A stretch of DNA of 64,000 bases. Source: Flaviramulus sp. BrNp1-15. GTDB taxonomy: Bacteria; Bacteroidota; Bacteroidia; Flavobacteriales; Flavobacteriaceae. The stretch spans positions 62,001 through 126,000 of the forward strand of contig NZ_CP092099.1 of NCBI RefSeq assembly GCF_022259695.1, written 5' to 3'. Positions within the stretch are counted from its first letter, which is position 1; every line of letters begins with the position of its first letter. The translations under genes and the position numbers were made by a program. The notes beneath the pieces are model-generated. The model worked only from the letters and a program-made list of their open reading frames with translations. It had not been told where the DNA came from and ran no database searches. Below, one piece after another: positions 1 to 8,745 of the stretch.

Positions 1-1470
1 AACAGAAGTTTCTTTAACTTCAATTACAGGTTTAGTTACTGTTTTACCAGATGTTCTTTCATCTGCTCCTGTTCCAACTAAACTATTTCCTGCTTCTCTT
101 ATTTTTTTGTAACGCTCTCCAGAAGATTTTAAAATAGTTTTAACCTCAGCTTGTGCAATTACTGGGAATGTTCTTGAGTATAATAAGAATAATACAAAGA
201 AGAATCCAATTGTTCCAATAAAAATCCCAATATCTACAAATGTTGGAGAGAACATAGTCCATGAAGATGGTAAGTAATCTCTGTGAAGCGATGTAACGAT
301 AATTACAAAACGCTCAAACCACATTCCTATATTTACCACAATCGAGATAAAGAAAGAGAACATAATACTTGTTCTTAATTTTTTGAACCACATAAACTGT
401 GGAGAGAATACGTTACAAGTCATCATCGCCCAATATGCCCACCAGTAAGGACCAGTTGCTCTGTTTAAGAATGCATATTGTTCGTATTCAACACCCGAAT
501 ACCATGCAATAAATAGCTCTGTAATATATGCCACACCAACAATAGAACCTGTAATCATGATTACAATATTCATTAACTCGATGTGTTGTACTGTAATATA
601 ATCTTCTAGGTTACACACTTTTCTCATAATAATAAGAAGTGTATTTACCATTGCAAATCCTGAGAATACCGCACCAGCAACGAAGTATGGTGGAAATATT
701 GTTGTATGCCAACCTGGAATTACCGATGTTGCGAAGTCAAACGATACAATAGTATGTACAGAAAGTACTAATGGTGTTGCTAAACCAGCAAGTACCAAAG
801 ATACCTCTTCAAAACGCTGCCAATCTTTAGCACGACCAGACCATCCAAAACTTAATAAAGAATATATTTTCTTTTGAAAAGGTTTTATAGCTCTATCTCT
901 AAGCATTGCAAAATCTGGTAATAAACCTGTCCACCAGAATACTAATGACACAGATAAATATGTTGAAATTGCAAATACATCCCAAAGTAATGGTGAGTTA
1001 AAGTTAACCCATAATGAACCAAACTGATTTGGAATTGGTAATACCCAATATCCTAACCATGGTCGACCCATGTGTATAATTGGAAATAAACCTGCTTGAA
1101 CAACAGAGAAAATTGTCATTGCTTCTGCAGAACGGTTTATTGCCATTCTCCATTTTTGACGGAATAATAAAAGTACTGCAGAAATAAGTGTTCCTGCGTG
1201 ACCAATACCAACCCACCAAACGAAGTTAGTAATATCCCAAGCCCAACCTACGGTTTTATTTAAACCCCAAGTTCCAATTCCTGTAGATATTGTGTAAATA
1301 ATACATCCAATTCCCCATAGAAAAGCAGCAAGTGAAATACCAAAAACTATCCACCACTGTTTATTTGCTTTTCCCTCTACAGGTTTTGCTACATCCACAG
1401 TAACATCGTGGTATGATTTCTCGCCTGTAACTAAAGGTCTTCTAATAGGTGCTTCGTAATGAGACGCCAT
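1..1470 (-). CDS. actC: Alternative complex III integral membrane subunit ActC (NrfD-like), 3' end cut by the window
   Basis: This is a quinol-oxidising membrane subunit of alternative complex III, which replaces the bc1 complex in many Bacteroidota. The frame opens at an ATG ending at 1470 (MASHYEAPIRRPLVTG) and stays open for 490 codons to the window edge, so the C-terminus is missing. It reads as a polytopic NrfD/PsrC protein with about ten hydrophobic segments. Family-like stretches include NFVWWVGIGHAGTLISA, IHMGRPWLGYW and AWYSGVEYEQYAF. The stop of actB lies 28 bp upstream, so the gene belongs to the same operon. The remaining act genes would lie beyond the left edge. The start is supported by the tight spacing to actB and by the family's short polar N-terminus. 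The identification is firm. The exact C-terminus cannot be given. Confidence 0.93.
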   Translation of the reverse strand, partial: MASHYEAPIRRPLVTGEKSYHDVTVDVAKPVEGKANKQWWIVFGISLAAFLWGIGCIIYTISTGIGTWGLNKTVGWAWDITNFVWWVGIGHAGTLISAVLLLFRQKWRMAINRSAEAMTIFSVVQAGLFPIIHMGRPWLGYWVLPIPNQFGSLWVNFNSPLLWDVFAISTYLSVSLVFWWTGLLPDFAMLRDRAIKPFQKKIYSLLSFGWSGRAKDWQRFEEVSLVLAGLATPLVLSVHTIVSFDFATSVIPGWHTTIFPPYFVAGAVFSGFAMVNTLLIIMRKVCNLEDYITVQHIELMNIVIMITGSIVGVAYITELFIAWYSGVEYEQYAFLNRATGPYWWAYWAMMTCNVFSPQFMWFKKLRTSIMFSFFISIVVNIGMWFERFVIIVTSLHRDYLPSSWTMFSPTFVDIGIFIGTIGFFFVLFLLYSRTFPVIAQAEVKTILKSSGERYKKIREAGNSLVGTGADERTSGKTVTKPVIEVKETSV

Positions 1471-1498
1471 AATTATATAATTGATTCTTTAATTAGAT

Positions 1499-4400
1499 TT
1501 ATGCTTCAGTTGTATTTCTCACTTTTGTTTGATACTGCACATTAGGCTTAGTACCAACACTTTCTAATAAGTGATACATACGGTTATCTTCTTTAAGTTT
1601 TGCAACTTTACTTTCTTTGTCATTGATATCTCCAAATATCATTGCCCCACTACTACAAGCTGCAGAACAAGCTGTTTGGAATTCACCATCCTTAATTTTA
1701 CGTCCATCACGTTTTGCATCAAGAATTGTTTTCTGTGTCATTTGAATACACATAGAACATTTTTCCATTACACCACGAGAACGAACAGTAACATCTGGAT
1801 TTAATACCATACGTCCTAAATCATCATTCATATGATAATCGAACTCGTCATTTTCAGAATATAAGAACCAGTTAAAACGACGTACTTTATAAGGACAGTT
1901 ATTTGCACAGTAACGAGTACCTACACAACGGTTATAAGCCATATGGTTTTGACCTTGACGACCATGTGATGTTGCTGCCACAGGACAAACAGTTTCACAA
2001 GGTGCATGGTTACAGTGCTGACACATTACTGGTTGGAAAGCAACCTGAGGATTCTCAGAAGCATTTTCCATTTCTCCAAATTCACTTAATGAACTTCCTA
2101 AACCAGAAATATTATCTTTTTTATCATTATCACCTTCAAATGATTCTTCAGATGAATAATATCTATCAATACGTAACCAATGCATATCACGACTACGACG
2201 TACTTCAGTTTTACCAACTACAGGTACATTATTTTCAGCATGACAAGCAATAACACAAGCACCACAACCAGTACAAGCATTTAAATCGATTGATAAATTA
2301 AAATGATGACCAATTGAACGATCAAATTCATCCCATAAATCAACCTCTGGCGATGTTACTGGAGTTTCTTCATGATTTAAAGACACTACAGGAATAGCAT
2401 TCCAGTATTTTTTATCTTTTGTATTGAATATCTCTAAAGTTGTTTCTTTAATGATATCGCCACGACCCATTAAGGTGTTATGAAGCTGTACAGAAGCAAA
2501 TTCATGCTCTCCAGCTGCAAGCTCAACGGTTACATCTTGAACTCTATTGAAACCATTGTATAATGCGTAGGCATTTACACCTGTTTGCATCTCTTCTTTT
2601 ATACCTTTTGTCTTACCATATCCAAATGCTAATCCAACAGAACCTTTTGCTTGCCCTGGTTGAATAATCACGGGAGCTTTAATAGTTACTCCGTTAGCAG
2701 TAATATTAGCATAACTACCATTTAAAGCACCGTTTGCAACGTGCGTATTAGTTAAACCAAGTGCATCAGCATCTACTTTAGAAACAGTTAAATAGTTATC
2801 CCAAGATGTTCTTGTTAAAGGATCTGGAAACTCTTGTAACCATGGGTTGTTGGCTTGTTGACCATCACCCATACCTACTTTAGTATATAATGTTAACTCT
2901 AAACCACCATTAGCCTTTGCAGAAGAAGCCAAAGTTCTAGCTGCATTTCCTGAAGGTGTTTCAGTGTCATTCGATTCTAAATCGGCAACTTCTACTTCAG
3001 TTGCAATTGTTCCAACAAAAACACCATCATGTAATGCTTGATTGAAAGAACTACCTCCTAAAATAGTAGACCCCCAAGCGTCTTTAATATAATCATGGTA
3101 AGAAACATCGTTTCCTGTCCATTTTAATAAAGCTTCTTGAAATTGTCTGGTATCAAATAAAGGACGAATAGTTGGTTGTGTTAACCCATAATGTCCTTTT
3201 TTAATTTCAACATCACCCCAAGACTCTAAATAGTGAGGAGCCGCTGCAATATATTGCGCTTCTGAAGACGTTTCATCAGCTTTCATTGAGAACGCTACAG
3301 ATAACTCTACTTTTTTCAATCCTTCAGCAAAATCTGAAGCATTTGGTAAAGTATACATAGGATTTACACCACTCATAATAAGTGCTGCAACACGACCAGC
3401 TTTCATATCGCCAACTAATCTAGCCACTGCATTATCACTACCTTGTCTAGTTTTAATTGGTGATTTTGTATCAAAAGCTTTACTTCCTAAAGCTTCATTT
3501 ATTTCTAAAGCAACTGTTTGTGCATTTACATCTTGAATTCCTGTAACTACAACACCATTACTTCCTGCTTTCTTTAATTGAGAAGCTGCTTTTTTAACAG
3601 CATCTTCTATTTGTTCTGGTAAACTTCCTGAAACCGAACCTCCAACAACATAGCTATATAATTTAGCTAAAGCTAATTTTTGCTGTGTTGGTGTTAAAGG
3701 AATACGCTTATCTGCATTTGCACCAGTTAAAGACATATTAGCCTCAAACTGAATATGACGAGACATTTTGCCATGATCTGGAACTCTATTTTTAGCATAA
3801 CCAGAATCAAATCCTCCACCTTGCCAATCTCCTAAGAAATCTGCATCAACAGAAACAATGGTCATCGCTTTAGCAAAATCATAATTTGCTAATCCGCGTT
3901 CTCCATATTTAGCTTGGTAAGCATCAAGAGCAGCAGATTCTGAAACAGCATCGTAAACTACATGACTAACATTACCATATTTTTCTTTGAATTCTGAAAT
4001 CAACTTACTTGTAGATGGGCTAGCAAACGTTTGTGTTAATAACACAATATTTTTATTTGCAGCTGCTATACTTGTAAGTTTTTCAGTAGTTTCAGCATCA
4101 AATGTACTCCAAGAAATAGATTGACCATCTTTTCTTTTTGGCCCTTGAACCCTTAAGCTATCATACAATCCTAAAACAGAAGCATTTACTCTGGCATTTG
4201 CATTACCATTGGTAGCTGCCATAGTATTGTTTTCAATTTTAATTGGACGACCTTCACGCGTTTTTACTAAAACACTAGCAAAATCAAAACCATCAGCAAT
4301 AGTAGTTGCATAGTAGTTAGCAACACCAGGAATAATTTCTGTAGGCTGAACAACATAAGGAATTGACTTTTTCACAGGACCTTCGCAAGCTGCTAAAGAT

Positions 4401-4597
4401 GCAGCAGCAGTTGTAAATCCTACGTATTTTAAGAAATCGCGTCGGGTTGTACTTGAAGCCTCTAATGTTTCTTTATCACCTAAAAATTCATCAGTAGGTA
4501 TTTCAGCTACAAACTCGTTTTGTTTTAGCGTCTCAACAATAGAGCTGTTTTCGTTTAGCTCTTCAACACTTTTCCAGTATTTCTTGTTTGATGACAT
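1499..4597 (-). CDS. actB: Alternative complex III subunit ActB (molybdopterin-oxidoreductase-like plus Fe-S domain)
   Basis: This is the large periplasmic electron-transfer subunit of alternative complex III, 1032 residues long. A twin-arginine signal (RRDFLKYVG, about residues 52-60) is followed by a lipobox-like LAAC at 68-71, so it is probably Tat-exported and may be lipid anchored. Residues about 75-740 resemble a molybdopterin oxidoreductase; in this family that domain carries no molybdenum cofactor. The C-terminal part is a ferredoxin-like module with four cysteine groups: C775/778/781/785, C859/862/867/871, C891/897/901 and C947/950 with 977/981. The third group has CX5C instead of CX2C (CVGTRYCANNC), which fits a site for a [3Fe-4S] cluster. 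It sits between actA (33 bp upstream) and actC (28 bp downstream). Length and motifs match the fused ActB type. The assignment is secure. Confidence 0.95.
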   Translation of the reverse strand: MSSNKKYWKSVEELNENSSIVETLKQNEFVAEIPTDEFLGDKETLEASSTTRRDFLKYVGFTTAAASLAACEGPVKKSIPYVVQPTEIIPGVANYYATTIADGFDFASVLVKTREGRPIKIENNTMAATNGNANARVNASVLGLYDSLRVQGPKRKDGQSISWSTFDAETTEKLTSIAAANKNIVLLTQTFASPSTSKLISEFKEKYGNVSHVVYDAVSESAALDAYQAKYGERGLANYDFAKAMTIVSVDADFLGDWQGGGFDSGYAKNRVPDHGKMSRHIQFEANMSLTGANADKRIPLTPTQQKLALAKLYSYVVGGSVSGSLPEQIEDAVKKAASQLKKAGSNGVVVTGIQDVNAQTVALEINEALGSKAFDTKSPIKTRQGSDNAVARLVGDMKAGRVAALIMSGVNPMYTLPNASDFAEGLKKVELSVAFSMKADETSSEAQYIAAAPHYLESWGDVEIKKGHYGLTQPTIRPLFDTRQFQEALLKWTGNDVSYHDYIKDAWGSTILGGSSFNQALHDGVFVGTIATEVEVADLESNDTETPSGNAARTLASSAKANGGLELTLYTKVGMGDGQQANNPWLQEFPDPLTRTSWDNYLTVSKVDADALGLTNTHVANGALNGSYANITANGVTIKAPVIIQPGQAKGSVGLAFGYGKTKGIKEEMQTGVNAYALYNGFNRVQDVTVELAAGEHEFASVQLHNTLMGRGDIIKETTLEIFNTKDKKYWNAIPVVSLNHEETPVTSPEVDLWDEFDRSIGHHFNLSIDLNACTGCGACVIACHAENNVPVVGKTEVRRSRDMHWLRIDRYYSSEESFEGDNDKKDNISGLGSSLSEFGEMENASENPQVAFQPVMCQHCNHAPCETVCPVAATSHGRQGQNHMAYNRCVGTRYCANNCPYKVRRFNWFLYSENDEFDYHMNDDLGRMVLNPDVTVRSRGVMEKCSMCIQMTQKTILDAKRDGRKIKDGEFQTACSAACSSGAMIFGDINDKESKVAKLKEDNRMYHLLESVGTKPNVQYQTKVRNTTEA

Positions 4598-4630
4598 ATT
4601 ATATAATTGAATTACTTCTTATTAAATTAA

Positions 4631-5923
4631 TTAATAGTGACACTTACCACACTCTAAACCACCCATTTGAGCAGCGGTTAGTTCATCTACACCATATTTC
4701 TTAGATAATTCTTCGTGAATTTTTTCGTAGTAAGCATTATCTTTTACATCAACATTTGTTTCTCTGTGGCAATTTATACACCAACCCATTGTAAGTGGAG
4801 CATGTTGATACATAATTTCCATTTCTTCAACTGGACCATGGCATGTTTGACATTCAACACCAGCAACAGTTACGTGTTGTGAATGATTAAAATACGCAAA
4901 GTCCGGTAAATTATGAATACGCACCCATTTAACAGGTTGCGAATCTCCAGTGTATTTTTGATCTGCATCACTCCAACCAGCCGCTGCATATAATTTTTGA
5001 ATCTCTCCATCATAGAATTCTTTAGAATATTCTGGAGTTGTTTCACCATTATACTCATAAATTGATTTATGACAGTTCATACATATGTTTAACGAAGGAA
5101 TACCTGAAGTTTTACTAACTCTAGCTGAAGAATGGCAATATTTACAATCCACACCATTATCCCCTGCATGTATTTTATGTGAAAAATGTATTGGTTGAAC
5201 AGGTTGATAACCTTGATCTACACCAATTTGAGATAAATAACCATAAACAAAATAAGCACTTGAAAGCAAAAAGAATATTGCAACAACAATCATTAAAAAC
5301 TGATTTTGTACAAAGGCTTTCCAAAGCGGTGTTCTTTTTGTGGCTTCAGGAAACTCTATATTTTGAGCCGCAGCAAAACGACGTAATGTTTTATTTACCA
5401 AATACAATCCAGCTGCAAGCAAAATAAATAAAATTGCTAATGCTCCTAAAATAATTTCGTTTGATATACCTCCAGAAGATGTTTGCGTTTGAGTATCTAC
5501 TGCCCCAGAAGCAGGTGTAGCAGGTGCTGCTTTTTCTTGGGCAGTGTATGCCAGAATATTGTTTATATCATCATCTGACAACTGAGGAAAAGCTGTCATT
5601 GCAGCTCCACCATATTCATTATAAATTTTATTTGCGTAAGCATCACCAGATTTAATAACTCCAGAACTGTTACGAATCCAAGCATACAACCAATCTCTGT
5701 CTAAACCTTCATCTTCAGCTAAACGCGCTTCCACATTACGTAAAGCTGGTCCCGTCATCTTTTTATCTAATTGATGACAAGCCGCACAATTGGCATTAAA
5801 TAAAGATTTCCCTTTTGCTGGATCTCCTTCTTGCGCAGAAAGAGCTGTTGTAAACGCTAATAAAATAATTAAGCTAACACGAAGAATGCTATAACTTAAC
5901 TTACGGTGAATCACCTGTTTCAT
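4631..5923 (-). CDS. actA: Alternative complex III cytochrome c subunit ActA, fused to a monohaem cytochrome c domain
   Basis: This is a multihaem cytochrome c subunit of alternative complex III, 430 residues, and the first act gene in this operon. Six CxxCH haem-binding motifs are visible. CAACH at 46-50 lies in an N-terminal class I cytochrome domain (about 31-130). The other five lie in the C-terminal part: 260-264, 281-285, 358-362, 382-386 and 425-429, the last at the very end of the chain. A signal sequence ends near residue 30, and two hydrophobic segments (about 156-178 and 206-230) separate the two haem regions. In Rhodothermus marinus the pentahaem ActA and monohaem ActE are separate proteins, so this gene looks like a fusion of a monohaem domain to ActA. 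Whether a separate actE also exists cannot be seen here. The ATG at 5923 gives a convincing signal peptide. Confidence 0.92.
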   Translation of the reverse strand: MKQVIHRKLSYSILRVSLIILLAFTTALSAQEGDPAKGKSLFNANCAACHQLDKKMTGPALRNVEARLAEDEGLDRDWLYAWIRNSSGVIKSGDAYANKIYNEYGGAAMTAFPQLSDDDINNILAYTAQEKAAPATPASGAVDTQTQTSSGGISNEIILGALAILFILLAAGLYLVNKTLRRFAAAQNIEFPEATKRTPLWKAFVQNQFLMIVVAIFFLLSSAYFVYGYLSQIGVDQGYQPVQPIHFSHKIHAGDNGVDCKYCHSSARVSKTSGIPSLNICMNCHKSIYEYNGETTPEYSKEFYDGEIQKLYAAAGWSDADQKYTGDSQPVKWVRIHNLPDFAYFNHSQHVTVAGVECQTCHGPVEEMEIMYQHAPLTMGWCINCHRETNVDVKDNAYYEKIHEELSKKYGVDELTAAQMGGLECGKCHY

Positions 5924-6230
5924 CTATTAATATTTATTGTTTTAGAGGTTAAATGCAACGTGTCTATAATCATTTTAGTGATACTTGATACCTTGTATTT
6001 TCCTCATTTCATATTGTTGGTTAAATCAACTTCTAAACTTTGGTATGATTTTTTCTTTACAATAATCAAAAAAAATTACAGTTAAAAAAATCTGTGGCAA
6101 AAGTAATATTAAAAGTCGATTTTAGAAATGTTAGAGAACTGTTAATTGTTAATTTAGACAAATTCTAAATAATAAAAAGAGCTAGAATTAAGTTTATAAC
6201 GTATACATTTGTATAAATATATTTTGATAG
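5924..6230. other. Divergent intergenic region between actA and the SPOR-domain gene
   Basis: This is a 307-bp gap with no supportable gene. It must hold the promoters of both flanking genes. On the minus strand a TACTTTTG element (6105-6098) fits the Bacteroidota -7 consensus for the act operon. On the plus strand TACATTTG (6204-6211), 20 bp before the SPOR-gene ATG, fits the same consensus. Neither has a convincing TTG at the usual distance. I see no strong hairpin or repeat. Confidence 0.5.
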
Positions 6231-6620
6231 ATGAAACCATTGAATTTGAAAATTAGAGTTTTAAGTGTTTTTTGTTTCGTATTAAGCACAGTCTATAGTT
6301 TTGCTCAACAAGGAAGCGTTACTGTTAATCAAGACAAAAAAATTGATGCTTTACTAGAGCTTAAAAAAGAAATGAATAAAAACGAGAATGATTCTGAAAG
6401 ATATAAAATTCAAGTTTATTCTGGAAATCGTTCTGGTGCCCAAAATGCTCAAAAAGAATTTGGTGAGTCTTTTGGAAATTGGCATCCAAGTATGCAATAC
6501 GAAACTCCAAACTTTAAAATTTGGGCGGGTAGTTTTAGAACACGTTTGGAAGCAGACAGAGCATTAAAGCGTATTAAAAGAAAATTTCCTCATGCTTTTA
6601 TTTTTAAGCCTAAAAAATAA
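6231..6620 (+). CDS. Exported SPOR-domain protein
   Basis: This small exported protein of 129 residues has a signal peptide (cleavage likely after SFAQ, about residue 26) and a C-terminal SPOR domain spanning about residues 52-129. The typical pattern is visible: YKIQVYSGNRSGAQNAQKEF, then KIWAGSFRTRLEADRAL and a closing AFIFKPKK. SPOR domains bind peptidoglycan stripped of stem peptides, so a periplasmic cell-wall or division-site role is expected. It stands alone, between the act operon (divergent) and the accessory cluster (convergent, stops 10 bp apart). It is shorter than FtsN-type proteins and has no transmembrane anchor beyond the signal. The domain is clear, the precise role unknown. 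Confidence 0.85.
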   Translation: MKPLNLKIRVLSVFCFVLSTVYSFAQQGSVTVNQDKKIDALLELKKEMNKNENDSERYKIQVYSGNRSGAQNAQKEFGESFGNWHPSMQYETPNFKIWAGSFRTRLEADRALKRIKRKFPHAFIFKPKK

Positions 6621-6630
6621 TTTCAATAAG

Positions 6631-7887
6631 CTAAGTTAATTTATCAATCATTTGTAAAACACGTTTCTTTAGCAATCTTCCGTATCTACTATTTCCCCCA
6701 ACACGATAGCCAACATAAAAAATAGAACCACTACCGCTTCTTGCAGTAGACTCTTGTATTAGTTTAGCCTTAGTAGCAGGAATACTCAAAAAATTATTTC
6801 TTCTATGTTGAAAATTATAAATAGCATAGCAAGGAAATTCTAAATTGGTATTTAAAAATAAAGTATCCCAGTCTGCATTTCTACTTGTTGTTAAAATAAC
6901 CGAATCAGTTAAAGCACTCCACCTTCTTTTATAATTAAGTAATGTTGTATTTGCTCCAGAATAATTCTTTATAAAATTAATTAAACGAGAATAAGTGCTT
7001 CTAAAGGTTGTTTGTATTAAACCTCTACCTCTAAATTTATAAAAATCGGCTTCAGAAATAATGCCAGCATTAGTGGGATCTGTTGAAAATCCAGACGGAT
7101 AAACATCTCTTGACCATGCTCTATTTGTAGTGTTTGCTACTCTGGTATAATTAGGTAAGCTCCTATGTGCATTTAAAAAGGTGTTATTTCTAAATAAAGT
7201 ATAAGCATCTTCATTTGCTGTGGCGGTATTGTAAGATCGTTTTTTACCAGAATTGGTTCCAAACATATACCTTAAGCTACCACGTTCGCTTATAGGTGTA
7301 AATTTCCCTCCTGTTTCATTAATAATAATACTTACTAATGCAAAAAATTGAAAAATATTGATTGAATGATTACCTAAAGCACCATTAAAAATTAAAGGAA
7401 TATTATCCCAAACACGATTAAAATTATTTTGATGCGTTGTAAAATTATTTCTTGGAATACTTCGTCCGTGTTTTGCTCTTCCTTCAAAAGTAATGTTTCC
7501 CCAAAACCCTTTGTTACCTATTTCGTCTTTGAACCAAGTACAGAAATCTTTACCTGTAAGCTGAGTAAAAAATGTATTTATCTCATTACTATTCTTAAAA
7601 GTTTTAGTACCATGTGCAGCAATAAACCTATCTAACTTAGAGCCAGTCGAAGGTGTTACTGGCGGATTAACTTGTGGTGTTACTCTACCTCCACTATTAA
7701 TCTCTGTCTTAAAATAACTATAGAGTGCTTTTTTGGTTTTTGGACATAAATCTCCATCTACCCCATAACTTCCTAAATCGTATCCTCTAGTATGCAAAAA
7801 ACGCTGTACTTCTTTAACTTCATTACTTGTATTTAGTTCTCCTATATATTGTTCGCTTAAATCTGGATAATTATATATTGTTCTCAT
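6631..7887 (-). CDS. Peptidoglycan-binding protein with a GH19/lysozyme-like hydrolase domain
   Basis: This is a 418-residue protein with no signal peptide. Residues about 20-60 form a PG_binding_1 module (KEVQRFL, GYDLGSYGVDGDL, TKKALYSYF), followed by a proline-rich linker (62-85). The large C-terminal part contains IIINETGGKF (187-196) and FRGRGLIQTTF (285-295), which resemble the glutamate region and the YRGRGYIQLTGR signature of GH19 chitinases and phage endolysins. E191 is the obvious candidate catalytic residue. Its first 60 residues are clearly paralogous to the next gene upstream (both start MRTI and share EVQRFL and DGDL). It is the last gene of the seven-gene cluster, 9 bp after its neighbour. 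I infer a peptidoglycan or chitin hydrolase. The fold assignment rests on motifs only. Confidence 0.7.
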   Translation of the reverse strand: MRTIYNYPDLSEQYIGELNTSNEVKEVQRFLHTRGYDLGSYGVDGDLCPKTKKALYSYFKTEINSGGRVTPQVNPPVTPSTGSKLDRFIAAHGTKTFKNSNEINTFFTQLTGKDFCTWFKDEIGNKGFWGNITFEGRAKHGRSIPRNNFTTHQNNFNRVWDNIPLIFNGALGNHSINIFQFFALVSIIINETGGKFTPISERGSLRYMFGTNSGKKRSYNTATANEDAYTLFRNNTFLNAHRSLPNYTRVANTTNRAWSRDVYPSGFSTDPTNAGIISEADFYKFRGRGLIQTTFRSTYSRLINFIKNYSGANTTLLNYKRRWSALTDSVILTTSRNADWDTLFLNTNLEFPCYAIYNFQHRRNNFLSIPATKAKLIQESTARSGSGSIFYVGYRVGGNSRYGRLLKKRVLQMIDKLT

Positions 7888-7896
7888 GACTCTTAA

Positions 7897-8745
7897 TTAT
7901 AAAATTGAAACACCTCGTTTTTCCAAAAGAGTGTAAGTGAATTTTGTTCCTGCACCATGTTTACGTTCAGATTTTTTACACAACTCTATAAACTCATTAA
8001 AATGAGCTTCTCTTTTAAACACCTGACAACCAGCAGACCATTTGTTTACATTTGTTGAATTGGTTCCTGCTTTATGAATATTAATACCAAAATAACCTGT
8101 ATCAGTGTTACCAACCATAAAATCCAAACTACCATTTTTATTATCATCTCTGTAAACGGTAACAGGTCCGTTACGCTGAACTAATGCTACATATTTACTT
8201 CTGTGTAATCCTAATTTGTATGCATTTCTGTACTGTCCTGCTTTTAAAATAGCTGTCCCCTTTGGATTAATCATAACACTCTGTAGATAACCTTTTCCTG
8301 GATCAGTAGTTAGCGGATAGCGTCTTACATTATGGATTCCGATTTCTTTCCAGATAACCACCAATTCATCATCAAAAAAATCGGCATTCGCATCTAGATT
8401 TCTAATTCCTATAATGTTTAGGCGTAATTCTTCTTCTTGAAAAACATAATTCTTACGTTGAAAAATAGCCCTAAACTCATTTACCAAAGCATTGTTTGAA
8501 GGCGTAACTGGATTTATTGTTGGTGGAGTACTTCCGCTTTGTGCTTTTATATAATCGTAAATAGCTTGCTTGGTCATACGACCTAAATCGCCATCTGCAC
8601 CCCAACTTCCTAAATTATATCCATTTTGAATTAAGAAACGTTGCACCTCTTTTATTTGACTATAAGAATTTAATTCGGCTAAAGAATCTTCATGATTATA
8701 ACCATTAAAACTCCCATTATATCTATGTTGATTTATTGTTCTCAT
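7897..8745 (-). CDS. Peptidoglycan-binding protein with a divergent YkuD-like (L,D-transpeptidase-type) domain
   Basis: This is a 282-residue leaderless protein. Residues about 29-67 form a PG_binding_1 module (IKEVQRFL, NLGSWGADGDLG, TKQAIYDYI), followed by a Thr/Pro linker. The C-terminal domain carries H224 in INIHKAG and SAGCQVF with C240, in the order expected for the HxxxS-x-GC active site of YkuD-type L,D-transpeptidases. It lacks the second histidine of SHGC and the following arginine, so it is a divergent member. A DDNKNGSLDF stretch (200-209) could bind calcium. Its ATG lies inside the end of the upstream subtilisin gene (23-bp overlap), indicating translational coupling. Peptidoglycan is the likely target. 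Whether it transfers, hydrolyses or only binds cannot be told from sequence. Confidence 0.65.
   Translation of the reverse strand: MRTINQHRYNGSFNGYNHEDSLAELNSYSQIKEVQRFLIQNGYNLGSWGADGDLGRMTKQAIYDYIKAQSGSTPPTINPVTPSNNALVNEFRAIFQRKNYVFQEEELRLNIIGIRNLDANADFFDDELVVIWKEIGIHNVRRYPLTTDPGKGYLQSVMINPKGTAILKAGQYRNAYKLGLHRSKYVALVQRNGPVTVYRDDNKNGSLDFMVGNTDTGYFGINIHKAGTNSTNVNKWSAGCQVFKREAHFNEFIELCKKSERKHGAGTKFTYTLLEKRGVSIL

Noticed and set aside
1004-2253. Short open frames opposite actC and actB
   Set aside because: They are shadows of conserved coding sequence on the minus strand and have no family features.
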